From: Axinella damicornis | Lineage: Eukaryota; Porifera; Demospongiae; Axinellida; Axinellidae | Assembly: GCA_963931865.1 (NCBI GenBank) | Contig: OZ007510.1 | Location: 11,929,981 to 11,993,980, forward strand | Length of the DNA stretch: 64,000 nt | Direction: 5' to 3' | In this document: piece by piece, positions 44,365-55,619 of the stretch | Layout of the letters: each line of letters begins with the position of its first letter | Numbering within the stretch: the stretch's first letter is position 1 | Program-made: the position numbers and the translations under genes | The notes under the pieces: model-generated | What the model was told of the DNA's origin: nothing | The model's input: only the letters and a program-made list of their open reading frames with translations | Databases searched by the model: none

Positions 44365-44799
44365 GTCAGAGTGTAGGCTGCCACAAAATGTGTAAACTAC
44401 GCTGACTCCACCCACTTGCACTAACCCCAGACCCAAACCAACCCCAGAGTGCATGCCTGATCCATGCATGCAGGATCACACATGGGGGACGGAGGGGATA
44501 ATAATTATTACTGCACACAAGAGCAAATGAGTTCAGCATACATGTGTCACACATGCAGTAGCTATCCCTGCAAGAATAAACCAAAATTATAGTACTGTTG
44601 GACTGGCGGTGTGAGACAAAAGCCCTCACCACGTGCAGTTTCAGTACCAACTTTTACATTCAGGTCAGTGCGCATACACATGAGTGATCACAGCGGTGTA
44701 TAGTCAGAATCTCTGCAATCCAATCCTAAGTACTCAAACATTATTACACTCATGGTAGGGGAAAAAAAATATTGTGCCGCAAACAGTGATCAATTAAAT

Positions 44800-44930
44800 A
44801 ACCCTAACCCTAACCTAAGTTAGGGTTAACCCTAGGGTTAGGGTTAATCAACCCGTACCATTAGTGTAATCACGGCACAACATCAATTAACCATAGCATG
44901 TAACCCTTAACCCTAACCCTACAACACCAG
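44800..44930. repeat. interstitial telomere-like TTAGGG/CCCTAA repeats
   Basis: AACCCTAACCCTAACC, then the inverse TTAGGGTTAACCCTAGGG and TTAGGGTTAAT, then another CCCTAACCCTA block at about 44908-44922. The animal telomere motif occurs in both orientations next to each other. Confidence 0.85.
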
Positions 44931-44944
44931 AATCAATTCTTCAA

Positions 44945-45170
44945 ACACAGACCCATCTCTGACCCAGCCCCACCCCCCATACCCCACCCTCCCATGCTCC
45001 CACCCCCCTCCCATGCTCCCACCCCCCTTCCCAAGCTCCCAACCTCCCACCCCCCATACCCCACCTTCCCATCTCCCATGCACCCTCCCAAGCTCCCACC
45101 CTCATCCCATGCTCCCACCCTCCCATGCTCCCACCCTCCCATGCTCCCACCCCACCCACTATCTATACCT
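44945..45170. repeat. CT-rich tandem repeats
   Basis: Repeats built on CCCATGCTCCCACCC with almost no purine-rich breaks. The long open frames over it come from composition and are not genes. Confidence 0.9.
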
Positions 45171-45981
45171 GAACTTACCCTGGTGGAGAAAGGTATGGCT
45201 AGGGTTCGGTTAGTGTTAGGGCTCACCTAACCATAACTAAACCCGAGCTAAACCTAACCTGAATGGCAAAGACACAGCTTGACGCTCCTTAAATACTCGC
45301 GAAAGCCGGTCGGCAAACGCGTGCATGCACTGGCAATGCTCTCATGTGATTGGTTGGATTCCGCGGTAAATTCAATTTTTGACGGAACGCGTGCCTTGCC
45401 AATGTGCACGCGCGGACTATTGCCAACGATGAGTGTGCTTGTGTCTTTGTCGTTTTCTGAAGCTGCTCACCTCCTCTCGTAGCTCCTCTGCCGCTCGCGC
45501 TTCTTCTGTTGCTGTCGCTGTAAGTTGACTCCAATGCTGTTCAGTAGGCAGCTCGTCTGGCACCCAGACCCCGCGCCACCTGGGAATGATGTCATGGAGT
45601 CTGGGAACGAGGTTTGTGCTGTCTCCGTTTCAAGTTCGGAGCCGTGAGGGAGAAGATACAGAGAGGGCCGTCAGATTGGCAGGGATACGTGGGCATAGGT
45701 GATCAACGAACAGTATGTACCGTGTCACCATAATTTGTGACCTCTAGGCGACTTCGACAATCGTCGTAGCTAGCGTTATTAAATGACACAGTTTGTGAAT
45801 TTTGTTTGTGATTAGATGCTGTCCTGGGATAGCAATATGGCCATGGCCAGTATTTCAAGCAGCAAACCCTGTGCAACAAACTATGAATGGTCTCTAGGCT
45901 AGGCAAGAGTTATGCCAAGGGCATATTGAGCAGCAATAGGGCATCTTATTGTGCATGGATAGACGGCATAGTGCTGAGTGT

Positions 45982-46498
45982 TACCTCGTTCCCAGGCCTC
46001 CACGCCAAGCTTTTGTTGCTTGCAGTACGAAAAGTGGGGGAAGGCTTGGAAGATCTCGTCATGTGATACATGCCACGACTTGACGTCACGGATTCCGTTC
46101 CAGAGACACTACAGAGACCAGACAAACGCCAGATGAGAGGCAGTACAACATACCTCGATTTGAAACAAAACTGCTAAGAGATGGCTGTAATACAACGGTT
46201 ATAACTTGGAAGTGCTTTATACTGTTCACTCCGTGCAGTGAGCCATCGCTCTGGAAAGTACAACACTTGCAGCTCAGCACTACTTTGAAGGTAAGATTTC
46301 TAGCTTGGATAAGCTACAGTGTAGGTGTGGCTCTCTTCTGGCCATTGACCTGTCTTCGTACGCGAATGTGCTGCTATAATTGTCTTGGAAGGATGACGGT
46401 TGTGGCACATATCACATGATGAGATCTTCCAGGCCTTCCCCCTGCTTTTCATACTGCAAGCAACAAAAGCTGGGCCTGAAGGCCTGGGAATGAGGCTA
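45982..46498. mobile_element. long TAGCC-related MITE
   Basis: TACCTCGTTCCCAGGCC at the left and GGCCTGGGAATGAGGCTA at the right. Its core (ACTCCGTGCAGTGAGCCATC) recurs inverted at about 58190-58235. Confidence 0.75.
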
Positions 46499-46954
46499 AT
46501 TGAAAACAACATTTCCACTTGATCGTGTGAAGAATGCATGCACGGTATGGGTACGGACGTGCGACAGAAAATGTTTCCTGGGAAGCGGTAGCAAGGAAGA
46601 TGAGTGTGACTCAAGTACATCTACTAGTCCAGGTGCCTCTTCAACCGGTATAGCAGGAGAGTAGTGTGTTTTGTTTCATGAACACTGCATGCAGACCAGA
46701 TGCCAGCCATTCTACATGGCAGTAAGTGACCGTATTGGCGCATGCGTGTACGGACCACGTGCTTATACCAGAATTCTAACACTCAGCATTTTGCCGACTA
46801 CAAACGTTGCATGCCTTCTCGCCCATAAATGGTTATGGTAACTGACTTTCTCTAAACACAACCTCCTGCTAAACGGTTACCTTTAAGAGGCCTATAGTGG
46901 ATAGTCTTGTGTCTTGTTGGCTAGACTGCTGCGTGTGTCTACTGTGAAATTACT

Positions 46955-47597
46955 TTGATTCAGTCTACATGTAAGTACCCCTTTTTATGGTGTACAGCTG
47001 CCATTCTGGTGCTGGCAACCATCCTGAGCGTGTTTGTAAGGGTGCACTGCTCACTAGCGCAGAGAGTCAATACTGATGGGTTAACAGTCCTGCCAAATTT
47101 AATTGCTCCCCGTTCACAATTGTCCACCTCTGCTTGCCCCAATGTGTATTCTGGAACAGCATCAGTGTGATGAACACAGTTGTAAACAAAGCTGAAGTTG
47201 TTTCGTGTTTTAATCATCTTGCGAGTTTGCTGAATTACACAGCCGTAATGCTTTGGATCGCAAAGTAACCATTGCCACGGGCAGGGATGTCACAGGACAG
47301 TTTAGTTCAGTGCACAGTTCTTTGAGGCGCGCAGAGCACAAGCAAGGTAGCCGTGAGTGCCATTGCAGGTCCGAGTCGGCTGACAGCATCGACCCCAATT
47401 TCGAGAATGACTTGAAGGAGGCAACCAGGCAGTTGTTGGCATGTCACGGTGCTAGGGAAGTCGGAGAGCCATGCCAGGTAATCTATACTACAAAGAGCAT
47501 TGAGTACCACTATGCAAATGCAACACTAAGTACAAATGCGGCAGTGATGCAGTTACGCAAACATCTGAGTGTTTTGGCTGTCTCAGAATCTGAATAA
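46955..47597 (+). CDS. weak candidate gene, structure unresolved
   Basis: Two open stretches lie close together in different frames. 46955-47170 has a hydrophobic segment like a signal anchor (CTAAILVLATILSVFVRV). 47229-47597 is hydrophilic with several Cys (ECHCRSESAD, LLACHGAR), and its TGA overlaps AATAAA (TGAATAAAG). I could not find a splice that joins them in frame; a short intron, a frameshift or chance is possible. No family recognised. The 3' signal and lack of repeats are the main support. Confidence 0.3.
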
Positions 47598-48155
47598 AGT
47601 GTGCTACCTATATACATGTATGCAATCCAGAGATGCTTTGCCAGGGTTTCTAGAGACACTTCAATCTTTGCTGTATCCCCTTCAATGAAATTCATGACAT
47701 TTCATTCCCGTACATAGCGATTTTGCCCCAACACACACACACATACATCCTCCTGGACAATTGTTTATGAACAACGCTTACTGCCAGGAAACCCCTTCTA
47801 GTGATCTTGATCATAACTATTCAATTCTTTCTGGCATTGTTTGTCCCAGGTAATACTGGATTGTGGTGGAGGTGATCCTAACTGTTCAATTCTTTCTGGC
47901 AGGGCATGAATTTTGTCCCAGGCAACACTGGATTGGGGGCGGAGGAAATGGCAAACCCAGTGCACAGTGACGGGAAGGACCTATGTCACATGTCCCAAGA
48001 ACTTGGCTGCAACCGGTTACTGGTGAGAGTGAACTGTGACTTTGTGCACTCGCTAGTGCGCAGCTTAAGTTAGACTCCTGGTGGGTTACCGTAAAGTTGT
48101 TGTGCATAAGATGATTAGAATACAAGAAAGTGCACAAACACAAACATCGTTAGTG

Positions 48156-48249
48156 TAGCCTCGTACCCAGTCCCACGCCCAGCTTTTCGTTGCTTGCAGT
48201 ACGTACTGCAAGCAACGAAAAGCTGGGCGTGGGACTGGGAACGAGGCTA
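48156..48249. mobile_element. near-perfect palindromic TAGCC-type MITE
   Basis: TAGCCTCGTACCCAGTCCC to its complement with the centre AGTACGTACT. Flanks ttagtg and attagtg. Internally a short version of the 399-bp subfamily. Confidence 0.88.
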
Positions 48250-48277
48250 CCATTAGTGTGGAGTTCCTGTAACACTG

Positions 48278-48727
48278 TAGCCTCGTTCCAGGCCATTTTG
48301 GGAGGGAGAAACGTCCTGGCAATTTCCGCGAGTTCAATCTGTTACATCTGCTGCCAGAGAGTTGGAAGACCCAATCAGATTTCAGATCGCTGTCACATGA
48401 CAACAGTAAACCGAATTGCGTCATGCGTTGAAATGTCACAGTCATGCCCATTCATCACAATAGCTGATCGCTCGATTGCGCTAGTGTTGCACGACGACTT
48501 TTGTTCGTTCGTCTTCTGCTTGCCTTCCGTCGCAGAACCTGCGCAAATAGTTGCTTCCACGAGCAGGAAAGGACCGTTCTCAGCCTGGGAAAAATATGAA
48601 GTATCACGTGGACTTCACTGCTTGAATGAAGTATGCAATCGCCGTGACGTTACATCCGTATACAGTTTGAACTCGCGGAAGTTCCCAGGCCGTTTCTCCC
48701 TCCCAAAACGGCCTGGGAATGAGGCTA
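48278..48727. mobile_element. TAGCC-type MITE, 450 bp
   Basis: TAGCCTCGTTCCAGGCCATT at the left, and the inverse GGCCTGGGAATGAGGCTA at the right after TCCCAAAAC. Flanks gtaacac on both sides. It lies 28 bp from the previous element, which shows repeated insertion at one spot. Confidence 0.82.
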
Positions 48728-49620
48728 GTAACACATAGCCACACCCATTCCTTAGTGAAAAGAATGACTACCAAGTTATTGCGGGCCGTCTGGAAATGGT
48801 GGAATGGAACCGTGGAATGGAATACAGGAAAAACCTTTGACCTGAGCTAGGCCTTGAAATATGTAATAAACAAGCACCGTGGCCAGCTGGCTCTGCATAA
48901 TGATCTTGTTGGGAGTGCGTAAAGGTAGCGAAAAGGTAGTGTAAATGTAGCGAAGACCAGACTATGCTTAATAAGAGACCACACATGTAATTATACCAAA
49001 GATCAAGCGTATGAGCCACCCGAGTGCTCATAAGCTTATGGTATTGCGCTACTTACAGGCTACAAATAAAGCCAAGACAACAGCTAGGCAGTCAACACAG
49101 TGTATTGCTATATAAGGTACCTAGCTGCACTCATCTCGGCACTACAGGCAGCCGCACCAGCTTCACTGGAGATGTCACGTCATCTTCACCAACAATGATG
49201 AATGTGACATCTTTTGACTCTCAGAGGCTCTGAGCAATAAGGTCGCTTTGCTGAGCTGTGCTACATACCCGAGAGAAGTCACACACTGCACATGCGCAAG
49301 ATAGAGCCTGTCTGGGTCAAAGGTCGTTCCAGTATTCTATTCCACCATTCCATTCCACCGTTTCCAGACAGCCGTTATTGTGCATGTTCAAGGAAAGAAA
49401 TATCCAGAATGAGGAGCTTGTTATGTACCTGTGGCTGATGGCATTATTGAAAGTGTCAATACATTAAGATTTTAACCGTGTGTCCGTGTGTGACTAATGG
49501 AAGTGGGATGGGGCAACTAGACTATAGTGACACACGACCTTTGACTTCACTGCATGCAACCTCCGAACCTCGAACTCCGCACAGAATATTAATTTTGGAC
49601 AGGGGCTGGAACCTTCCAGA

Positions 49621-50700
49621 ATGGCTGCCGCTGTGAGAGCAGTAGCTGAAGCGGGTGGGTACAACCGGAGTTGAAGCGGACACGATCAGGGAGCAGCAGT
49701 GGAAGCGGACGCGATCGGTGAGCAGTAGTTCTGCATGAGGCAGACACCAGCATTCTGGGAGCAGTACGTAGCTGAGCCTGAAGCGGACACATTCTGGGAG
49801 CAGCTGCTAAAGTGGAAGCGACAGAGAACAGGGAACTGCCTGGCATCGGATTGGTCGTGCATAGGTAAAGTAGCTGAGCGAGCAAAGCTACTTGTACTGA
49901 TTAAGTTGACTGTTCCTGTGCCATCGATGTCTGACCTTAAACTAGTGAGTTGATAACAGTCTCGTGCCCGGACGTCCACACCCACTGGCGGGGAACGTCT
50001 GGTGGGTTGAGTTGGTTGTAGGCCGAAGTTGAAAGGTTCTTAGAAGCTACTTGTACGAAGGGGGTCATGAACCACATACAAAGTAATTCCTGTTAACGAG
50101 CTGTTTAAACTGAGATGTTTTTGACTCCTGGATATAGACGTCACACGCAGTAATTACTCAGGTGCTCTATGATTTCATTGGCCATCCTACATTCCAGATG
50201 AGAAAGGTGTTAGTGGCAAGAAATCTAACTTGAACCACCAGACGTTCTCCACAGGGTACACGTACACGGCTGGGCACGAGACTATGTTGATGACATGTGT
50301 ATTAATTCCTCAAGCCCATGATAGGCAATTTGAGTGCTATCAGCTGCTGTGTTTGCATTCTCTTTCTCCTATAGTGACTGAAGTCGACAAGACTGTAGGA
50401 GGTCAGCCATGGAGCAAACAAGCACTTAGACACATGCTATATCCTCGCAAGTGGATGCAGTCTTGGCAGATTGTGGCTGATGCGTATATGAGACTGAGGT
50501 AGGCTGCTGGCAGTGGACCAACTTTAGAGTCCCACTGTCCATTACTCCTGCTGTATGCAGTGTTGCTGGCCTGTAGTGCATGTGTATGAACAGCACCACA
50601 ACAGCTCCATTGGAGCTCCTGATCAATTGCTGACATCTGTAGGGTACGTCCCCTTTATTCTAGTGATCGCTACAAAATTGGTCCTTCAGTTTGTTCTTGA
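49621..50700 (+). CDS. candidate small three-exon gene, 71 codons
   Basis: Exon 1 (49621-49654, MAAAVRAVAEA, phase 1) joins 50375-50498, encoding a basic Trp/Met-rich stretch (WSKQALRHMLYPRKWMQSW). This joins in phase 2 to 50643-50700 ending SVCS and TGA. Phases agree at both joins, which is why I list it. The short basic protein with an Ala-rich start could be organellar, but I recognise no family. The first intron contains the MITE at 49958-50285. Open alternatives are that only the middle exon is real, or that none are. Confidence 0.35.
49958..50285. mobile_element. AGTCT-type MITE
   Basis: AGTCTCGTGCCC at the left and GGGCACGAGACTAT at the right, with inner GAACGTCTGGTGG/CCACCAGACGTTC. 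Flanks gttgataac (49949-49957) and gttgatgac (50286-50294) differ by one base. Confidence 0.85.
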
Positions 50701-51058
50701 GAACACAGTAGTTGCATAAATATGCAGTTTGCAAATGCACAGAAGTAATATTGAGCACTGTTAACACTCAAATGAGTGTTTATTTAGTGCTGTTATCTCA
50801 TAATGATGTAACCATGAATAGTGATCTGTAAGACGGACACCTGTTCGAATCAAAGCTGGTCCCAGAATTTTCTGTGGATTTAATTTCTCTCTCTCTCTGC
50901 ATCACAACTGCTGTCATGGGCATCACTGCATGGACTAGGTGAGGAGGCAGCTGCCTCAATGCTGGCTACTGTTTACCTCAACTATCTTAGGGACCTTGGA
51001 ATGAGGCTAAAATGATGGAAGCCTAACAGTGCACACTTTTGATCTAGATTAGGAGACA

Positions 51059-51959
51059 ATGGGAGTCATACAGCAGGCTAATCCATCTCCGTCCATTCCC
51101 TCTCTCCCTCCACTCCTGCCCATTTCAACTCCCCCTTCCACTCTTTCCGCCCCTCCACTCCATCCCTCCATACACTCCTTCCCCCTCTACTCCCTCCCTC
51201 CACTCCCTCCACTCCATCCCTCCCTCCACTCCTTCTCCCCTCAACTCCACTCCATGCCTTCCTCCACTCCTCCCCTCTACTCCTTCTCCCCTCCACTCCC
51301 TCCTCTCCATCTCTTTCTCCACTCCCCCCTCCACTCCATCCCTTCCTCCACTCCTTCCCCTCTCCACTCCCTCCACTTCATCCCTCCCTCCACTCCTTCC
51401 CCCTCCACTCCCTCCACTCCATCCCTTCCTCCACTCCTTCCCCCCTCCACTCCCTCCACTTCATCCCTCCCTCCACTCCTTCCCCCCTCCACTCCCTCCA
51501 CTTCATCCCTCCCTCCACTCCTTCCCCCCTCCACTCCCTCCACTTCATCCCTCCCTCCACTCCTTCCCCCCCTCCACTCCCTCCACTCCTCCCCGGTTTG
51601 TCCCCCTCCCTCTCCAGATTGGTTTCCAGGTGGCGAGAAGCCAATGTCTGTGTGAAGTTTGGCACTTACAATACTAGGTTTGCAAATGTGTACATGTATG
51701 TGTGTGAAGAGGGGACAGTGGGAGGTGCCTAGCTCAGGAATGGTTGGGAGCATTCTGTGTCGCAATGTAGTTCACATTTCTTACACATCTGCAATCCAAC
51801 ATCAAGTTTGATTTAAGAATAATAGAGTGGGCGTCATACAGCTGATGAAATGTCTAATTACTATTTGACATTAATATTCCCTTCATCCCTCCCTCCACTC
51901 CTTCCTCCCTCCACTCCTTCCCCTCTCCACTCCATTCCTCCCTCCACTCCCTCCCCCAT

Positions 51960-51993
<34 letters not shown>

Positions 51994-52156
51994 AGTCATC
52001 AACCCCTCCAAGTTGGTTTCCAGGTGGTGAGAAGCCAATGTTTGCCGGACGTTTGACTGCACTTACAATACTAGGTTTGTAATATGTGTCTGTGTGAAGA
52101 GGGGATAGTGGGAGGTGCATAAATCTGGGAGCATCCTGTCACAATGTAGTTCACAT
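51059..52156. repeat. direct duplication with long polypyrimidine tracts
   Basis: Two copies (51059-51780 and 51830-52156) start with TCATACAGC and end with TTCCAGGTGG...CAATGTAGTTCACATT. Between lie CTCCACTCC repeats, with a 42-bp unit at 51360-51590, and in the second copy a C run at about 51961-51991. The matching long open frames on both strands are compositional. Confidence 0.88.
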
Positions 52157-53635
52157 TACAATCACATCCACACGAACACGAACACGTAGGTCAACCCCCC
52201 CCGGTCCACCACTCAATGCTATCTGTCTCCTTGCCTGCAGCATTGGCAAACAGCTGCAGCAGACAACACATACTAGAGTGCTCATGTGAGCTTGTAGTAA
52301 TTAATCCTTGGCGAAGAAGTGTCCTACTGCCATTTTCTGTCATCAAACACCGCCCTTGTTTAGCGGCTGCCCTCGAATAATAGCCTCACCTCCAGAAAGG
52401 CTGAATGAAAAACTCCTCAGTTGTTGTTTGGTAGCCATGCACAGCTAGTACTCGAATAGCATGTGAGTAACCTGGTGTTGATGGCCAGGCAATCACTTTT
52501 TGCTTTGAGCATGAAGAGGGGATGCATCGCCAGAGCTGTCTAGGAAAAGTTGAGGCACGTGAGGGTGAGCGACAATTAAGTGACCGGTGATATCTTTGGC
52601 TGTTATGGCTTTGGCAGGTTCCTGTTTTGTCAGCATGATTATGATGGACCACACGAGGCTGAAACACTTCTTTGTCAGTTTTTGTTCGCAACAAAGTGGT
52701 AAATACACGGCACTCCAATCCATTTTCTCAGTATAGCTCTAAGGAATGGCACTCGAAGATTTTGACTATACCGGCTGTGATCGCTGTCATTCATGGCGCT
52801 TACATGCCGAAACTCGCATGCAGAGCTCAAAGTTGTGAGTGCTTTAATAATTTCTTGTCTTCCCTTTGGCTGATATTGCTAGCGATCGACTGAGCGTGGT
52901 TGCCACGTGGCATGTGTGTTAATTGGGGTGAACTGCAACAGGTACCATGCGCTACGGTAAGTCGCAGCCGGGGTTGCAACGGCTATACCAGGGGTACAGT
53001 TGCCCCTCGTAAAAAAAGAACATGATACCAAGGTAGGGATGATAGATTTCAGTGATGCCCGCAGCCAGTATGAGTTTTGGGTATTTCCTTTTTTCAGGAG
53101 GAATGACATTGTGGGCATATACTGATCCATTGCTCCCGACACATTCAAAGTGCCACAACCTCATTCCCAAACTACTTCTGTCCTGATTCCTTGTTACATC
53201 TGAGTTCACAGCATTATTCTTTGATTCTGGCCAATTGTAAAATTGAGTGTGAATCCTTTACCCCCCCCCCACATACACACATACACACACATTATTAGCT
53301 CTGTCAAGAAAGGTTCACTTAGATGGGCCACTAAAACATTTCCAAACTGGATGATCTGCTATGACTTTCTTGGGCTACCCCCTTCCTCCCTGAGAGCAAT
53401 AGCTTCACACTCCTCTCTTTGCCAAGCGAGTTATGAAGTATCCATGAGGGCACTCTTACCACCTGTCAATCATCCACGCAGATACCTATGTAGATCTCCA
53501 ACTCAAGAAATCAAACAACAAACGTGAACCAAAAGCTGTATAAAAGAATTGAACTTCTCGCAATTGATTTTAACAACAATTTGATGAACACATTTCCCCC
53601 CGTTATTAATCATAGCTAATCATAGCTAATGGGTG
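52157..53635. other. repeat-bearing stretch without a supported gene
   Basis: 52855-53010 matches the dispersed repeat also seen at 2630 and 55.6-57.2 kb. The minus-strand frame at 52386-52718 has no start context, splice partner or domain that I recognise. I see no gene. Confidence 0.5.
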
Positions 53636-53880
53636 GTGGATTGGTGTAGTGGGATAACATCTTGACTGGGAGCCCAGCCAGCTAGGTGGTGGTGCCGCAG
53701 GTTCGATCCCCAGAAGTGGCGTTTGTTTTTCTGGTGGGGTAAATGTCTGTGTGTACAGCCTGTGTATGGGCTTTGGTGTGCACACAGCATTGCTAGCCTT
53801 CTGCCAGTTAAGCAGCGTTACTGAAGGGTTCAAGCCGTGTTGGAGGACTGGTCAAAGCACTCACCTTGAAACCATCCTTT
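53636..53880 (+). mobile_element. tRNA-derived SINE candidate
   Basis: An A-box-like TGGTGTAGTGGG at 53651 and a B-box GGTTCGATCCC at about 53698 are spaced as in a tRNA with a long variable arm. Arms pair poorly, so this is not a functional tRNA. A non-tRNA body of about 170 bp follows, ending near TTTTTTA. A fragment of the body (CAGCCTGTGTAT) recurs near 55340. Confidence 0.5.
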
Positions 53881-54058
53881 TTTAGTAAGTAGTTTGATTT
53901 CTGTTATGTGGTAATATTATGTATATTTAAATTTGTATCCTCCAACTGTAGCTTAAATTAATTATGTCCTAAGTCATAATATTGTGCTAAACGTCTAGCT
54001 CATGACATTGAATTGTTTTGTGGCACTCAGATTTCGCTATACCGCAAAAAATAAAATC

Positions 54059-54541
54059 ATATCTAATAATAGCTAATTATCTGACTTGGTATTAATTTTA
54101 TGGAATGGAAGACTGCATGGGTTGAGCCCTAATATATGATCATTTCGAGAAAGGGAAACCCATTTCTAAGGGGGGGGGGGGGGGGGGGGGGGGGGTCTAC
54201 TACTCTCCACTAATCTCTAGTTTTCTGAGCAACAGTCTTGGACACAGACACGGTCTCCTCTACTGGAAGTTCTACTCATGCAACACTGCATACACATCAC
54301 TGCTATTATTATATCTAATAATAGCTAATTATCTGACTTGGTATTAATTTTATGGAATGGAAGACTGCATGGGTTGAGCCCTAATATATGATCATTTCGA
54401 GAAAAGGAAACCCATTTCTAAGGGGGGGGGTCTACTACTCTCCACTAATCTCTAGTTTTCTGAGCAACAGTCTTGGACACGGACACGGTCTCCTCTACTG
54501 GAAGTTCTACTCATGCAACACTGCATACACATCACTGCCTG
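54059..54541. repeat. tandem duplication of about 240 bp with unequal poly-G
   Basis: Units 54059-54307 and 54308-54541 are nearly identical (TAATAATAGCTAATTATCTG at each start). The internal G run is 26 in the first and 9 in the second. Confidence 0.93.
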
Positions 54542-54939
54542 TCAATCTTGCAGTAACACATTATTGCTATACTTGATCATGGACAATCTTGTACAGCGTA
54601 CACAAACTTGCATGCTTGCACCCTGCTTGTTTCCAGTGACGGAATATTAGCCAAACTCAGGAGCTCTTGGTATCCAGCATCCCATCTCTTGGTAGTTAGC
54701 CATCCTAATGGCGAAGTTTTCCACATTCTCAAGCATTCTTATATCCTTGTGTGTGTAAGGGTTCTGCACTAGCTGGGCTGCCTTACTCTCCTGACCAATG
54801 ACTGATGTAGCTGTAAAAGTGTTGCACCATCCAAAGATCACACTACACAGTAATGTACTATATTATAATATGTACTCACTACAATGTATAGTTGGACTAT
54901 GGATTGATACTGTTGTAGGATGGTTGGACCAATGTTGTT

Positions 54940-55215
54940 TTAGTTAACTAAAACTAAAACTATAATGCATTTAGTATGGCATATTTCACTTTAGTAATTA
55001 AAACTAAAACTAAAATGAGGACTGTCTCAGCCTGTTAATTAAAACTACAACTAAACTAGAATGAAATCACCCAAAAATGGTGTTTACTAAAACTAAAAGA
55101 GCCTTTACTAACCCTTTTGAGATTTAGTAATTAAAACTAAAACTAAACTAAACAATGCAACTTCTACCTAATTAAAACCAAAAACTAAACTATTTCAGTT
55201 TTACATAACTAAAAC
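54940..55215. repeat. degenerate ACTAAA repeats
   Basis: Many copies of AACTAAAACTAAA separated by short unique stretches. AT-rich, non-coding. Confidence 0.8.
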
Positions 55216-55619
55216 AACATTGGGTTGGACCCCCTACAAATGGCATGGACTCCCAGTCCAACTATATTTCCTATAGAAAGAACCCCTGGGTATCCTAGGA
55301 CATTTGGACCCCCTTCTGCCAACTAAGCGCTGGCCGTGCAGCCTGTGTATTTGTTAACTACTTGATGGATACTAGAATTGCAGATGCTTTAGCAGGTAGG
55401 AGTCAAGTGCGGGCAATTTACTTTGAAAGCAAAAACCGGTCGTATGGAATTTGACATTCCATAGTAATAGCCATAAAGGCGGAAAGCATCCTTATATGCA
55501 CACACTATAGGCTACATGCTACACGCCCACACGCTAATTACACTCCTGGTATAGAGAAAATTGTGCCGCGTAACTATTACACTCCTGGTAGGGGAAAAAT
55601 TGTGCCGCGTAAATAATCT

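Noticed and set aside
45470..45530. Minus-strand Glu/Arg-rich exon between an AG and GTGAGC
   Set aside because: Only about 49 bp long, no partner exons found, and low-complexity composition.
51059..51655. Long Pro/Ser/Leu frame and matching Gly/Glu/Arg frames on the other strand
   Set aside because: Produced by a CTCCACTCC repeat that is open in nearly all frames. No start context or splice support.
53636..53725. tRNA gene
   Set aside because: A and B boxes are present but the T and acceptor stems do not pair, and a SINE-like body follows.
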